Below are positions 35,418 to 44,092 of a stretch of 64,000 nucleotides of DNA, in pieces. The DNA is taken from contig NZ_PDNI01000036.1 of NCBI RefSeq assembly GCF_002925845.1, positions 62,001 to 126,000 of the forward strand, given 5' to 3'. The position numbers and the translations under genes were made by a program. Positions within the stretch are counted from its first letter, which is position 1. Each line of letters begins with the position of its first letter. The DNA is from Roseovarius nitratireducens (lineage in GTDB: Bacteria > Pseudomonadota > Alphaproteobacteria > Rhodobacterales > Rhodobacteraceae). Below the pieces are notes generated by a model. It worked only from the letters and a program-made list of their open reading frames with translations, was not told where the DNA came from and did no database searches.

Positions 35418-36430
35418 GCCGCGTGGACTGACTTGAGACGCGCAAGATGCGCGGGGGTGGGCGGCGGCAGCACCTCTTGCACCAGCGCGGCGAGGGGGGC
35501 GAGCGCGGGGTGGCGCAGGTCGGTTTGCAGATGCGCCCAGACGCGGGGAATGAGCGCCACGTAATGCGGCTTGCCGTCGCGCAGGCTGAGCCGGGCGAAG
35601 ACGCCGAGAATGCGCAGGTTGCGCTGGGCACCGAGCCAGTGGAACGCGGTGGTGAAGCCCTCTGCATCCGCGCCGGTGGCGGCGATGTAATGGGCGAGCA
35701 TCGCGTCGGCAGTGGCGGGCGAGACATCGCGCCGCGCGTCTTGCAGCAGCGAGACGAGATCGTAGGCGCGGTGCCCGCGCATCGCGTCCTGGAAATCGAG
35801 CAGGCCGACGCGCGCCACGCCCGCGCGGTCGGGCAGCCAGAGCAGGTTCTCGGCGTGGTAGTCGCGCTGGATCAGGACGCTTTCGCCCTCTGGCAGAGCG
35901 GCCAGATGTGTCTCTAACATGGCGCAAAGCCGGGCGCGAAGCGCGGCATTCCCGTCGCCGGTGGCACCGTGATGATACCAGTCGAGCGCGAGGGCGGCGA
36001 GATCGGCCATCAGCGGCGGATCATAAGGGGCGAGGCCCGGGGGCGGCGCATGGCGGTGCAGATCCACCAGCAGATCGGTGGCGGCGCGGTAGAGCTCTGG
36101 CTCCAGCGCCGGGGTATCCTCCAGCACGCGTGCGTAGAGCGCGTCGCCCAGATCCTCGAGCAGCAGCAGGCCCGCCTGGCCGTCCTGGGCAAGGATCGCG
36201 GGGGCGGAGAGGCCGAGGCTGCCGAGGTGGCGCGCGATCGCCGTGAAGGGGCGCACGTCCTCGCCGCGTTCGGGCGGGGCGTCCATCAGCACCGCGCGTG
36301 CGCCGTCGGGCTGCACCAGCCGCAGGTAGCGCCGGTTGGAGGCGTCGCCGGCGAGCGCGTGGCGCGCGGCGCTGCCCCAGGCATTGGCGGCGAGAAAGGC
36401 GTCGATCCGGGGCGCGCGGTCGTCAGGCAT
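35414..36430 (-). CDS. amgK: AmgK-like anomeric sugar kinase (aminoglycoside phosphotransferase fold)
   Basis: 338-residue APH-fold kinase with catalytic loop LIQRDYHAENLLWLP and metal site VGLLDFQDAMRGHRAYDL. The pairing with MurU points to N-acetylmuramate/N-acetylglucosamine anomeric kinase AmgK, used to recycle cell wall sugars into UDP-MurNAc. It overlaps tsaE by eight bases and murU by four. Confidence 0.85.
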   Translation of the reverse strand: MPDDRAPRIDAFLAANAWGSAARHALAGDASNRRYLRLVQPDGARAVLMDAPPERGEDVRPFTAIARHLGSLGLSAPAILAQDGQAGLLLLEDLGDALYARVLEDTPALEPELYRAATDLLVDLHRHAPPPGLAPYDPPLMADLAALALDWYHHGATGDGNAALRARLCAMLETHLAALPEGESVLIQRDYHAENLLWLPDRAGVARVGLLDFQDAMRGHRAYDLVSLLQDARRDVSPATADAMLAHYIAATGADAEGFTTAFHWLGAQRNLRILGVFARLSLRDGKPHYVALIPRVWAHLQTDLRHPALAPLAALVQEVLPPPTPAHLARLKSVHAA

Positions 36431-36908
36431 CTGCGTGCGCCTTTGCGTCCTCGAGCCGGGGTGTCCAGCGCGGATCGGACCAGCGCAGGGTGAGGTGGCG
36501 CGTCTCTGGCGCGGTGCCGTGGGCGAAATCGAGATGCAGCGCCGTCTCCGGGGTCATGTCGGCGAGGCGGTCGGGCCATTCGACGAGCGTGATGGCCGCG
36601 TCAAAAGCCTCGGCGAGACCGAGTTCGACAATCTCGGCGGGGTCGGTGAGCCGGTAGAGATCGGCGTGCCAGATATCGGTGGCGGGGCCGGGGTAGGTCT
36701 GCACCAGCGTGTAGGTGGGGGACGGCACCTCTTCGGCCGGCGTGGTGAGGGCGCGGATCAGGCAGCGGGCGAAATGGGTCTTGCCCGCGCCGACGGGGCC
36801 CGAGAGCAGCAACACGTCGCCTGCCCCGAGCCGCGGGGCGAGGTGCCGCGCCAGCCCGCAGGTGGCGTCGGGGCTGGTGAGGCGAAGGCGGCGGGTCTCT
36901 TGCGGCAT
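36423..36908 (-). CDS. tsaE: TsaE, ATPase for tRNA threonylcarbamoyladenosine synthesis
   Basis: 161-residue P-loop protein: Walker A SGPVGAGKTHF, switch-like SPTYTLVQTY, and the characteristic IWHADLYRL motif, followed by LVEWPDRL. It powers the TsaBD-TsaE complex that makes t6A37 in tRNA. It is the conserved companion of amgK-murU-addBA in Rhodobacterales. Confidence 0.94.
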   Translation of the reverse strand: MPQETRRLRLTSPDATCGLARHLAPRLGAGDVLLLSGPVGAGKTHFARCLIRALTTPAEEVPSPTYTLVQTYPGPATDIWHADLYRLTDPAEIVELGLAEAFDAAITLVEWPDRLADMTPETALHLDFAHGTAPETRHLTLRWSDPRWTPRLEDAKAHADA

Positions 36909-36958
36909 GGGCCAAGACTACACGTGGCCCGCGCGCGCCTGCAAGCGCGATGCGGCGG

Positions 36959-38437
36959 TCAGGCGGAGAGCGCGGCCCGGGGGTGTTCTGGCGGTGCGCG
37001 GCGCAGCGTGAGCATCACCTGGCCGGGGCCGAGCGGGACCAGGCTCAGGGCCAGCGCGGGGCCGGTGTCGCGCGCAAGCTGCCCGGTCATCGCTTGCGGC
37101 TGGCTGTCGGCGTCGAGGCGGGCGGCCACACCCTGCCAGATCGTGTCGTCGGGAAACCGCGCGCGGCAGGTGTCGATCACGGTGTCGAGCGGCAGGCCAG
37201 CCTCTCGTGCGCCCGGGTCGAGCCGCGCGAGCGTGGCGAATCGGCGGTTGCAGAACACCAGCCCGGCGTCGCGGGACAGCACGGCGATGGCGTCGTCCAC
37301 GCGGTCGAGCGCCGCGAGCAGAACGTCGCGTTCGGCGCGCTGGTGGCGGGTGGCGGAGACCTCGTCGGAGATGTCCTGGATCAGGAAGGCCACCGCGCCG
37401 TCGGGATGCGGCCGCCCGGTGACGCGGTAGGTGCGCCCGGTCGCTAGGCTCCAGACCTCGCGGTACTGGCCGTCATGGGCGGCGTCGATCATCGCGTGGA
37501 TCTGGCCGCGCCAGCTTGAATAGTTGCGCGGCTCGGGCATCACCTGCCGGTCGCGCAGCATGTCGAAGAAAGAGAAAATTTCCGGCTGCCCGCTGAGGAA
37601 CACGGGGTCGAGCCCGGTGAGATCGGCGAGCGCCGGGTTGAACATGGCGAGCCGGTGCGCGCGGTCGAAGACGGCGAGGCCGGTGGGCAGGTCGGCGAAG
37701 CTGCGCCCCAGCGTCTGGACGAAGTCGCGCCGCGTCTTCTCGGCGCGGACGAGGGGGGTGACGTCGGTGGCAAAGACCAGAGTGCCGCCGGCGTCGTCGT
37801 GGCTGGCGAGATCGAACCAGCGTGGAGGGCTGTCGAGCGCGACGCGCGCCGATCCCGTGGCTGACAGAAGCTGCGCCCGGTCATCGGGCGGCAGGGCCGC
37901 CGCCGCGGCATTTTCCCAGGTCACACGCCCCTCTTTGTCGCGCAGCCAGACCGGCATCGGCATCCGCGAGAGCGCCGCGCCCTGGCGCGAGGTTTCCTGG
38001 AGGTGTGCAAGAAGCGCGTGGCGCGTCGCCGGGCAGGCGGCGCGCGGGTCGCGCAGGGTGAGACGGGTACGGGGGCCGCCGGTCTCGACCTCCAGCGTGG
38101 CCGGGTCGGTTTCGGGGTCTTGCGCGGTGTAGCGGCGCGTTCCCCCAGGCGGCTGGCCGGGCAGCGCGAAGCGCGGTGCCAGCCAGCGGGCGAGCCGCGC
38201 CCAGTCATCGCCGGTGCCGTCCTGAGTGGGCGGGAGAGCGCCCTCGTCCGCGTCGGTGTCGATGAGTGCGCCGTCGCGCAGCAGAAAGGTGGAGGTGGCC
38301 GCGGAGTGATCGGGCGGAGCGGCGGGCGCGCGACGTGGCGCGGGCAGCAGCGCCCCCGCGATCCACAGCGCCGCGACCGAGAGCGCGAGCGCCGCCGCCG
38401 CCAGAATCACCATTTCCGTCATCGTCATCGCCGCCAT
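36959..38437 (-). CDS. Membrane-anchored multi-PAS sensor protein without kinase domain
   Basis: 492 residues: one N-terminal membrane helix (about 8-31), then PAS-like domains at roughly 150-235 (MPVWLRDKEGRVTWENAAAA), 245-370 (LPTGLAVFDRAHRLAMFNPA) and 375-450 (DAIAVLSRDAGLVFCNRRFA). No histidine kinase, GGDEF or EAL domain follows. It lies 73 bp after regB and ahead of tsaE on the same strand. A role in signalling is inferred; the output partner is unknown. Confidence 0.8.
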   Translation of the reverse strand: MAAMTMTEMVILAAAALALSVAALWIAGALLPAPRRAPAAPPDHSAATSTFLLRDGALIDTDADEGALPPTQDGTGDDWARLARWLAPRFALPGQPPGGTRRYTAQDPETDPATLEVETGGPRTRLTLRDPRAACPATRHALLAHLQETSRQGAALSRMPMPVWLRDKEGRVTWENAAAAALPPDDRAQLLSATGSARVALDSPPRWFDLASHDDAGGTLVFATDVTPLVRAEKTRRDFVQTLGRSFADLPTGLAVFDRAHRLAMFNPALADLTGLDPVFLSGQPEIFSFFDMLRDRQVMPEPRNYSSWRGQIHAMIDAAHDGQYREVWSLATGRTYRVTGRPHPDGAVAFLIQDISDEVSATRHQRAERDVLLAALDRVDDAIAVLSRDAGLVFCNRRFATLARLDPGAREAGLPLDTVIDTCRARFPDDTIWQGVAARLDADSQPQAMTGQLARDTGPALALSLVPLGPGQVMLTLRRAPPEHPRAALSA

Positions 38438-38510
38438 CCATCCGCTTCGCTGTCATCGCGTTCAGCGTTGCGCAAACTGGTTAAGACGGGCTTAACGTCG
38501 ATCCGGGCAG

Positions 38511-39875
38511 TCAGCCGGAGAACGGGCGGTTCTCGCCCAGACCGGCGGCCCCGGTCTCGTCAGTGACGGCAATTGCGGCGAGTGGCCAGCTTACCTCGAT
38601 GAGGGCGCCGGGCGGGTCGGTGCCGTTGGTAAAGGTCAGATCGGCGCCCGAGCGTTCCAGCAGGGTCTTGGCGATGAAGAGGCCAAGTCCCATGCCCTCG
38701 TAGCCCGGCCTGTGCGGATCGGGCGCGGCGCCGCGGCGGCGCATGAACGGCTCGCCCAGGCGCCCGATCATGTCCGGGGGAAAGCCGCGCCCGTCATCCA
38801 TGATTCGCAGGGTGATGCGGCGGTCGCTCCAGCGGGTCTCTACGATGACCGTCTCGCGCGCGAAATCGACCGCGTTCTGGATCAGGTTGCGCAGGCCGTG
38901 GATGATCTCGGGGCGGCGCAGCACCGTGGGCTGCGTCGTCGGGTCGTCGCCATTGGCGCCGTGGCGGAAGCGGATGCGTTTGCCGCGATCGACATGCGGC
39001 TCGGCGGCTTCCTCGACCAGGGCGGTGAGGGGGGCGCGGCGCAGGTGCAGGTCGTCCTTGCCGGCGCGGCCCATCGAGCGAAGGATATCGCGGCAACGAT
39101 TCGCCTGGTCGCGGATCAGCAGCGCGTCCTCGCGCAGGTCGGGGCGGTCGTCGAGATCATCGGCCAATTCGGTGCTGGTGAGCTTTATGGTGGCGAGCGG
39201 CGTGCCCAGTTCGTGCGCCGCCGCCGCCACCACGCCACCCAGGTCGGTGAGCTTCTGCTCGCGCGCGAGCGCCATCTGCGTGGCCTGGAGCGCGTCGGAC
39301 ATGGTGCGCATCTCCTGCACGACGCGGCGCGAGTAGACCCCGAGAAACACCACCGCGATGACGATGGCCACCCAGTTGCCGAAGCGGAAGATGTCGGGCA
39401 CGCGCAGCACCTCGCCCTGCACTGTGCGCAGCGGCAGGTGGAACTGCATCAGCAGCGTCACGATGACGATGGCCGTCACACCCACGAACACCGTGGAGCG
39501 ACCGGAGAGCGCCGAGGCGGAGACGGTGACCGGGCCGACGATCAGGATCGAGAACGGGTTGTTCATGCCGCCGGTGAGATAGAGCAGCACGCCAAGTTGC
39601 AGCATGTCGAACAGCACCACGAGGAGCGCATCCTGTTCGGCGAGGCGCTTGGTCTCGGCGAAGACGAAGGTGGCGACGAGGTTGGAGGCGACGGACACGC
39701 CGATCACGAGAAAGCACAGCCCCATTTCCAGGTCGAGGTGGAAGAAATGTTCGGCAACGACGAGCGCGCTGGCCTGCCCGGCGATGGCCCACCAGCGAAG
39801 GAGGGTTAGCGTCTTGAGGCGGATCCAGTTGCGCCCGTGGCCAGGCGGGAAGCTGTCGGGGGAGATATCGGACAT
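38511..39875 (-). CDS. regB: RegB/PrrB redox-sensing histidine kinase
   Basis: 454-residue kinase with six N-terminal membrane helices, the ubiquinone-linked heptapeptide GGMNNPF (102-108), phospho-acceptor His221 in AAAAHELGTPL, the redox-active Cys261 in NRCRDILRSMG, and an HATPase domain (NLIQNAVDFA, DDGRGFPPDM). His-to-Cys spacing of 40 is as in Rhodobacter RegB. It phosphorylates RegA when quinones are reduced. The ATG at 39875 is chosen; a GTG at 39887 in the same frame is possible. Divergent from senC with an 82 bp shared control region. Confidence 0.96.
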   Translation of the reverse strand: MSDISPDSFPPGHGRNWIRLKTLTLLRWWAIAGQASALVVAEHFFHLDLEMGLCFLVIGVSVASNLVATFVFAETKRLAEQDALLVVLFDMLQLGVLLYLTGGMNNPFSILIVGPVTVSASALSGRSTVFVGVTAIVIVTLLMQFHLPLRTVQGEVLRVPDIFRFGNWVAIVIAVVFLGVYSRRVVQEMRTMSDALQATQMALAREQKLTDLGGVVAAAAHELGTPLATIKLTSTELADDLDDRPDLREDALLIRDQANRCRDILRSMGRAGKDDLHLRRAPLTALVEEAAEPHVDRGKRIRFRHGANGDDPTTQPTVLRRPEIIHGLRNLIQNAVDFARETVIVETRWSDRRITLRIMDDGRGFPPDMIGRLGEPFMRRRGAAPDPHRPGYEGMGLGLFIAKTLLERSGADLTFTNGTDPPGALIEVSWPLAAIAVTDETGAAGLGENRPFSG

Positions 39876-39957
39876 CTGCGCGGACACGTCCCATTGTGTG
39901 AACCAAGGATCGAAGGTAGAGGGTTGCACCGGAAACCGACCGAGGCAAGAGAGACCA

Positions 39958-40593
39958 ATGATCCGCACCGTTGCCATTGCCGCCGCCGCCATCGCCGTCG
40001 CGGGACTTGGGGCCATGTATGTCGTCGGCCTTGGCGGGGGCGATTCCGAGGATCGCTTTGCCCAGTGCCGGGCGTCGAACGTGGCCGGGGGCACCGCGCA
40101 GATCGGCGGGCCGTTCGAGCTTGTGAGCGAGACCGGCGAGACGGTGACCGACAAGGACGTGATCGACAAGCCGACGCTGATTTATTTCGGCTATACCTTC
40201 TGCCCCGATATCTGCCCGCTGGATGCCGCGCGCAACGCCGCCGCCGTGGATCTGCTCGAAGAGCGCGGTCACATGGTCAAGCCGGTCTTCATCTCGATTG
40301 ACCCAAAGCGTGACACGCCCGAGGTGATGGCGGAATTCACCGATTACCTGCACCCCCGGATGCTGGGCCTCACCGGCAGCGAGGAGCAGGTGCGCGCCGC
40401 GTCCAAGGCCTATCGCACCTATTACCAGGCGCAGGAACCCGAGGACGGCGCGGAGGAGTTCTACCTCGTGGACCACTCGACGATGAGCTATCTGAGCCTG
40501 CCCGGGCACGGCTTTGTCGAGTTCTTTCGCCGCGACGTGACACCCGAGCAGATGGCCGACCGGATCGCCTGTTTCGCCGACGCGGCCTCTTGA
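39958..40593 (+). CDS. senC: SenC/PrrC (Sco1-like) copper protein
   Basis: 211-residue inner-membrane anchored Sco protein with a hydrophobic N-terminus (about 4-26), the copper-binding CPDIC motif (Cys82, Cys86) and the third ligand His173 in LVDHSTMSYL. It delivers copper to cytochrome oxidase and influences Reg signalling. It is placed between divergent regB and downstream regA, the classic reg locus order. Confidence 0.95.
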   Translation: MIRTVAIAAAAIAVAGLGAMYVVGLGGGDSEDRFAQCRASNVAGGTAQIGGPFELVSETGETVTDKDVIDKPTLIYFGYTFCPDICPLDAARNAAAVDLLEERGHMVKPVFISIDPKRDTPEVMAEFTDYLHPRMLGLTGSEEQVRAASKAYRTYYQAQEPEDGAEEFYLVDHSTMSYLSLPGHGFVEFFRRDVTPEQMADRIACFADAAS

Positions 40594-40665
40594 CGCGTTT
40601 GCTTTGACGCCGAATAGTCCACGGGCTACAACCCCTTGCACGGATGCGCGCAAGGGAGGTCGGTA

Positions 40666-41217
40666 ATGACCGCAGAACAACTCGATATCGGCGAGGACAG
40701 GACGCTTCTGCTGGTCGATGACGACGAGCCGTTCCTGCGGCGGCTTGCCAAGGCGATGGAAAAGCGCGGATTCGAGGTGGAGATTGCCGACTCGGTCGCC
40801 GCGGGCCGCGCAAGCGCGCTGGCGCGGCCGCCCGCCTATGCGGTTTGCGACCTGCGGCTCGGGGACGGCAACGGGCTCGACGTGGTCGAGACGATCCGCG
40901 AGCGCAGGCCGGATGCGCGGATCGTGGTGCTGACGGGTTACGGGGCCATTGCCACCGCCGTTGCCGCGGTCAAGATCGGGGCAACGGATTACCTGTCCAA
41001 GCCTGCCGACGCGACCGATATCACCAACGCGCTGCTGGCCAGCGATGTCGACCTGCCGCCGCCGCCCGAGAACCCGATGAGCGCCGACCGCGTGCGGTGG
41101 GAGCATATCCAGAGGGTCTATGAGCTGTGCGACCGCAACGTGAGCGAAACGGCGCGGCGGCTCAACATGCACAGGCGCACGTTGCAGCGTATTCTCGCGA
41201 AACGCTCGCCGAAATAG
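40666..41217 (+). CDS. regA: RegA/PrrA global redox response regulator
   Basis: 183-residue response regulator with acidic pocket VDDDEPF, phospho-acceptor Asp62 in AVCDLRLGDGNG, conserved Lys in YLSKPAD, and a C-terminal Fis-type helix-turn-helix (VSETARRLNMHRRTLQRIL). Activated by RegB, it controls respiration, nitrogen and carbon pathways in Rhodobacterales. GGGAGG precedes the ATG at 40666. It follows senC by 72 bp. Confidence 0.97.
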   Translation: MTAEQLDIGEDRTLLLVDDDEPFLRRLAKAMEKRGFEVEIADSVAAGRASALARPPAYAVCDLRLGDGNGLDVVETIRERRPDARIVVLTGYGAIATAVAAVKIGATDYLSKPADATDITNALLASDVDLPPPPENPMSADRVRWEHIQRVYELCDRNVSETARRLNMHRRTLQRILAKRSPK

Positions 41218-41226
41218 GATGCCGTT

Positions 41227-41280
41227 CAATCTGTTGCCGATACCGCAACAATTCTCTGAATAGTGGCAATCTGTTCCGAT
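41227..41280. repeat. Direct repeat CAATCTGTT(G)CCGAT upstream of the glycosyltransferase cassette
   Basis: CAATCTGTTGCCGAT (41227-41241) recurs as CAATCTGTTCCGAT (41267-41280), 40 bp apart and one base shorter. Both lie in the gap between regA and the glycosyltransferase gene, so they may be regulator sites; no known consensus was recognised. Confidence 0.55.
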
Positions 41281-41342
41281 GCGGGGTTGTATTAACCGTT
41301 CTCGGGTAGTGTGGTGACGACAGGGATTTTTGGGGGATCGCT

Positions 41343-42353
41343 TTGGGGGTTTGGCAATCATACCGGATGCGGCTCAGGCGCAAACGGGCCAAGATACGTG
41401 CATTCCGCAAGCATTTCTCGCTGCGCCCGGTATCCGATCGCACCGGACAGATCCGCCCCGGCCAAGTGCTGCTGTTCTCGACGCTGCGTGACGAATATGT
41501 GCGGCTGCCCTATTTTCTAAAGTACTACCGCGACCTGGGGATCGCGCATTTCCTGATTGTGGACAATGACAGCAGCGACGGGGGAACCGAGTATCTCGCA
41601 CGGCAGCCCGATGTGTCGCTTTGGACCACGAAGGCGAGCTACAAGCGGTCACGCTTTGGCGTCGATTGGCTCAACTGGCTTCAGGCGCGTTATGGCCACG
41701 GGCACTGGACGCTGGTGGTCGATCCCGACGAATTCCTCGTCTACCCGTTCTGCGACACGCGACCCATCCGGGCGCTGACCGACTGGCTCGATTCCAGCGC
41801 GGTCAAATCCTTTGGCGCGATGCTGCTGGACATGTATCCCAAGGGGCGCATCGACGCGGTGCCCTACCGCGCCGGGCAGGACCCGATAGAGATCGCCGCC
41901 TGGTTCGATTCTGGTAACTACATGGTCGAGAAGAACCGTCTCTACGGCAACCTGTGGATACAGGGCGGGCCGCGTGCGCGGGTGTTTTTCGCCGACCGGC
42001 CCAAGAAGGCGCCGGCGCTCAACAAGACGCCGCTGGTGCGCTGGGACCGGCGCTATGCCTATGACAGCTCTACCCACATGCTGCTGCCGCGCGGGCTCAA
42101 CCTCACCTATGACGAGTGGGGCGGCGAGAAGGCGAGCGGCATCCTGTTGCACGCCAAGTTTCTCGACACCTTTGCCACCAAGGCCGAGGAAGAGCTGAGC
42201 CGGGGTCAGCACTACGCGGGCAGCGTGGAGTACAAGGCCTATGCCGCGCATGTGCGCGACAACCCCGAACTTTGGTGCAAGTGGTCGGAAAAGTATATAA
42301 ACTGGCGGCAGTTGGAGATCCTTGGGCTGATGTCAAAGGGCAACTGGGCATGA
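41343..42353 (+). CDS. Glycosyltransferase family 2-like protein
   Basis: 336 residues. GT-A fold features: VLLFSTLRDEYVRLPYFLKY, LIVDNDSSDGG and the metal-binding DPDEF in LVVDPDEFLVY. Similar to bacterial GT2/GT92-like enzymes that add sugars to surface glycans; donor and acceptor unknown. The TTG start at 41343 is favoured because GGGGGA lies just upstream; the first ATG is at 41367. Its stop overlaps the next gene by four bases. Confidence 0.83.
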   Translation: MGVWQSYRMRLRRKRAKIRAFRKHFSLRPVSDRTGQIRPGQVLLFSTLRDEYVRLPYFLKYYRDLGIAHFLIVDNDSSDGGTEYLARQPDVSLWTTKASYKRSRFGVDWLNWLQARYGHGHWTLVVDPDEFLVYPFCDTRPIRALTDWLDSSAVKSFGAMLLDMYPKGRIDAVPYRAGQDPIEIAAWFDSGNYMVEKNRLYGNLWIQGGPRARVFFADRPKKAPALNKTPLVRWDRRYAYDSSTHMLLPRGLNLTYDEWGGEKASGILLHAKFLDTFATKAEEELSRGQHYAGSVEYKAYAAHVRDNPELWCKWSEKYINWRQLEILGLMSKGNWA

Positions 42354-44086
42354 GGCAGGGCCAGGGGGCAGGGAATGGCAGCGACATGAGCCTCGGCATC
42401 GTCATGCTGGTTCATACCGCCTTTGGCCGGGCCGAGCAGGTTGCGCGCCATTGGGCGGCGTCGGGCTGTCCGCTGGTGATCCACGTCGACAAATCGGTGC
42501 CGCGCAAGGCCCACGCCGATTTTGTCGAGGCGCTGTCGGACCTGCCGGACCTGCGCTTTGCCAAACGCCATCGCTGCGAATGGGGCATGTGGGGGCTGGT
42601 GGCGGCCACGCAGGATGCCTCGGAGGTCATGCTGCGCGCGTTTCCCGACGTGCGGCATGTCTACCTCGCGTCCGGGTCCTGCCTGCCGCTGCGCCCGGTG
42701 CAGGAGCTGATCGACTATCTCGCCGCGCGCCCGCATGCCGATTTCATCGAGAGCGCGACGACGGCGGACGTGCCCTGGACAATCGGCGGGCTGGACGAGG
42801 AGCGATTTACCCTGCGGTTCCCGTTTTCCTGGCGCAAGAACCGGTATCTGTTCGACAAATACGTGGCGCTGCAACGCGGCGTGGGGTTCCGGCGGCGCAT
42901 CCCCAACGGCATCGTGCCGCACATGGGCAGCCAGTGGTGGTGCCTCACGCGGCAGACGCTTTCGGCGGTGCTTCAGGACCCGGAGCGCCCGGTCTACGAC
43001 CGCTACTTCTCGAAGGTGTGGATCCCCGATGAGAGCTATTTCCAGACCCTGGCGCGGCAGTATTCCCGCCAGATCGAGAGCCGGTCGCTGACGCTGTCGA
43101 AATTCGACTACCAGGGCAAGCCGCATATCTTTTACGACGACCACCTCCAGCTCTTGCGCCGGTCGGACTGTTTCGTGGCGCGCAAGATATGGCCCTATGC
43201 CAACCGGCTCTACGAGGCGTTCCTGACCGATCAGGCCAGCGCGATGAAGCGGACCGAGCCCAACCCGGGCAAGATCGACCGTATTTTCGCCAAGGCGGTG
43301 GAGCGGCGCGTGCGCGGACGGCCGGGCCTGCTGATGCAGAGCCGGTTCCCGGTCGAGGGGCGCGAGAACCGAACGACCTGCGCACCGTATTCGGTGTTCG
43401 AGGGGTTCACCGAGTTGTTCGAGAATTTCGAGCCGTGGCTGGCGCGGGTGACGGGAATGCGGGTCCATGGCCACCTGTTCGCCCCCGCGCGCGCCGAGTT
43501 TGCCGATGGTCAGGCGGTGATGGCCGGGGCGCTGTCGGACAGCGCGGCGCTGCGCGACTACAACAAGCGCGCCTTTCTCACCAGCCTGATCTGGAATACG
43601 CGCGGCGAGCGGCAATGTTTTCAGATGGGCCCGGGCGACGAGGTCGAGGATATCGAGTGGGATATCGCCAAGGACCCGAACGCGCAGATTTCGGTGATCT
43701 CGGGTGCGTGGGCGGTGCCGCTGTTTCAGTCCAACGCCAATTTCGCCGACCTGCGCAGCGAGGCGGCGCGGCTCCAGCATGTCGAGGCAGAGCATCTCAA
43801 GGTGCTGCGCTCGCAATGGGCGCGGGCGCGGGTGCGGATATGGACGATGGCGGAATTCGTCGAATCGCCGATGGAGCCGTTGCAGAGCATCCTTGACGAG
43901 ATCGGTCACAGCAATCCGCGCGGATTGGCCGAGGTGCCGCGCATGGCCGATCTGAGCGGTTTCGGGCAATTCCTGCAAAACCTCAAGAACCAGGGGATGC
44001 ATCCCTACCTGATGGGCGATTTCCGGGCCGATACAGGGGTTCACGAGCCGCCGGGAAACCGGGGCAGGCCCTACCTTGTGCGGTAG
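42350..44086 (+). CDS. Core-2/I-branching-type glycosyltransferase with DUF5928 domain
   Basis: 578 residues. The N-terminal half (about 12-290) is a GT14-type beta-1,6-N-acetylglucosaminyltransferase-like domain (VMLVHTAFGRAEQVARHW, VYLASGSCLPLRPVQELID, GSQWWCLTR, IPDESYFQTL). The C-terminal half matches DUF5928, a partner domain of unknown role common in Rhodobacterales. Cytoplasmic, without signal or membrane helix. The ATG at 42350 overlaps the previous stop; an ATG at 42386 would remove 12 residues. Followed after six bases by the sulfotransferase-like gene. Confidence 0.83.
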   Translation: MRQGQGAGNGSDMSLGIVMLVHTAFGRAEQVARHWAASGCPLVIHVDKSVPRKAHADFVEALSDLPDLRFAKRHRCEWGMWGLVAATQDASEVMLRAFPDVRHVYLASGSCLPLRPVQELIDYLAARPHADFIESATTADVPWTIGGLDEERFTLRFPFSWRKNRYLFDKYVALQRGVGFRRRIPNGIVPHMGSQWWCLTRQTLSAVLQDPERPVYDRYFSKVWIPDESYFQTLARQYSRQIESRSLTLSKFDYQGKPHIFYDDHLQLLRRSDCFVARKIWPYANRLYEAFLTDQASAMKRTEPNPGKIDRIFAKAVERRVRGRPGLLMQSRFPVEGRENRTTCAPYSVFEGFTELFENFEPWLARVTGMRVHGHLFAPARAEFADGQAVMAGALSDSAALRDYNKRAFLTSLIWNTRGERQCFQMGPGDEVEDIEWDIAKDPNAQISVISGAWAVPLFQSNANFADLRSEAARLQHVEAEHLKVLRSQWARARVRIWTMAEFVESPMEPLQSILDEIGHSNPRGLAEVPRMADLSGFGQFLQNLKNQGMHPYLMGDFRADTGVHEPPGNRGRPYLVR

Positions 44087-44092
44087 CGGGCG

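Noticed and set aside
39157-41361. A 734-codon minus-strand frame across regB, senC and regA
   Set aside because: It crosses three solid genes in the wrong frame and has no domain or start context.
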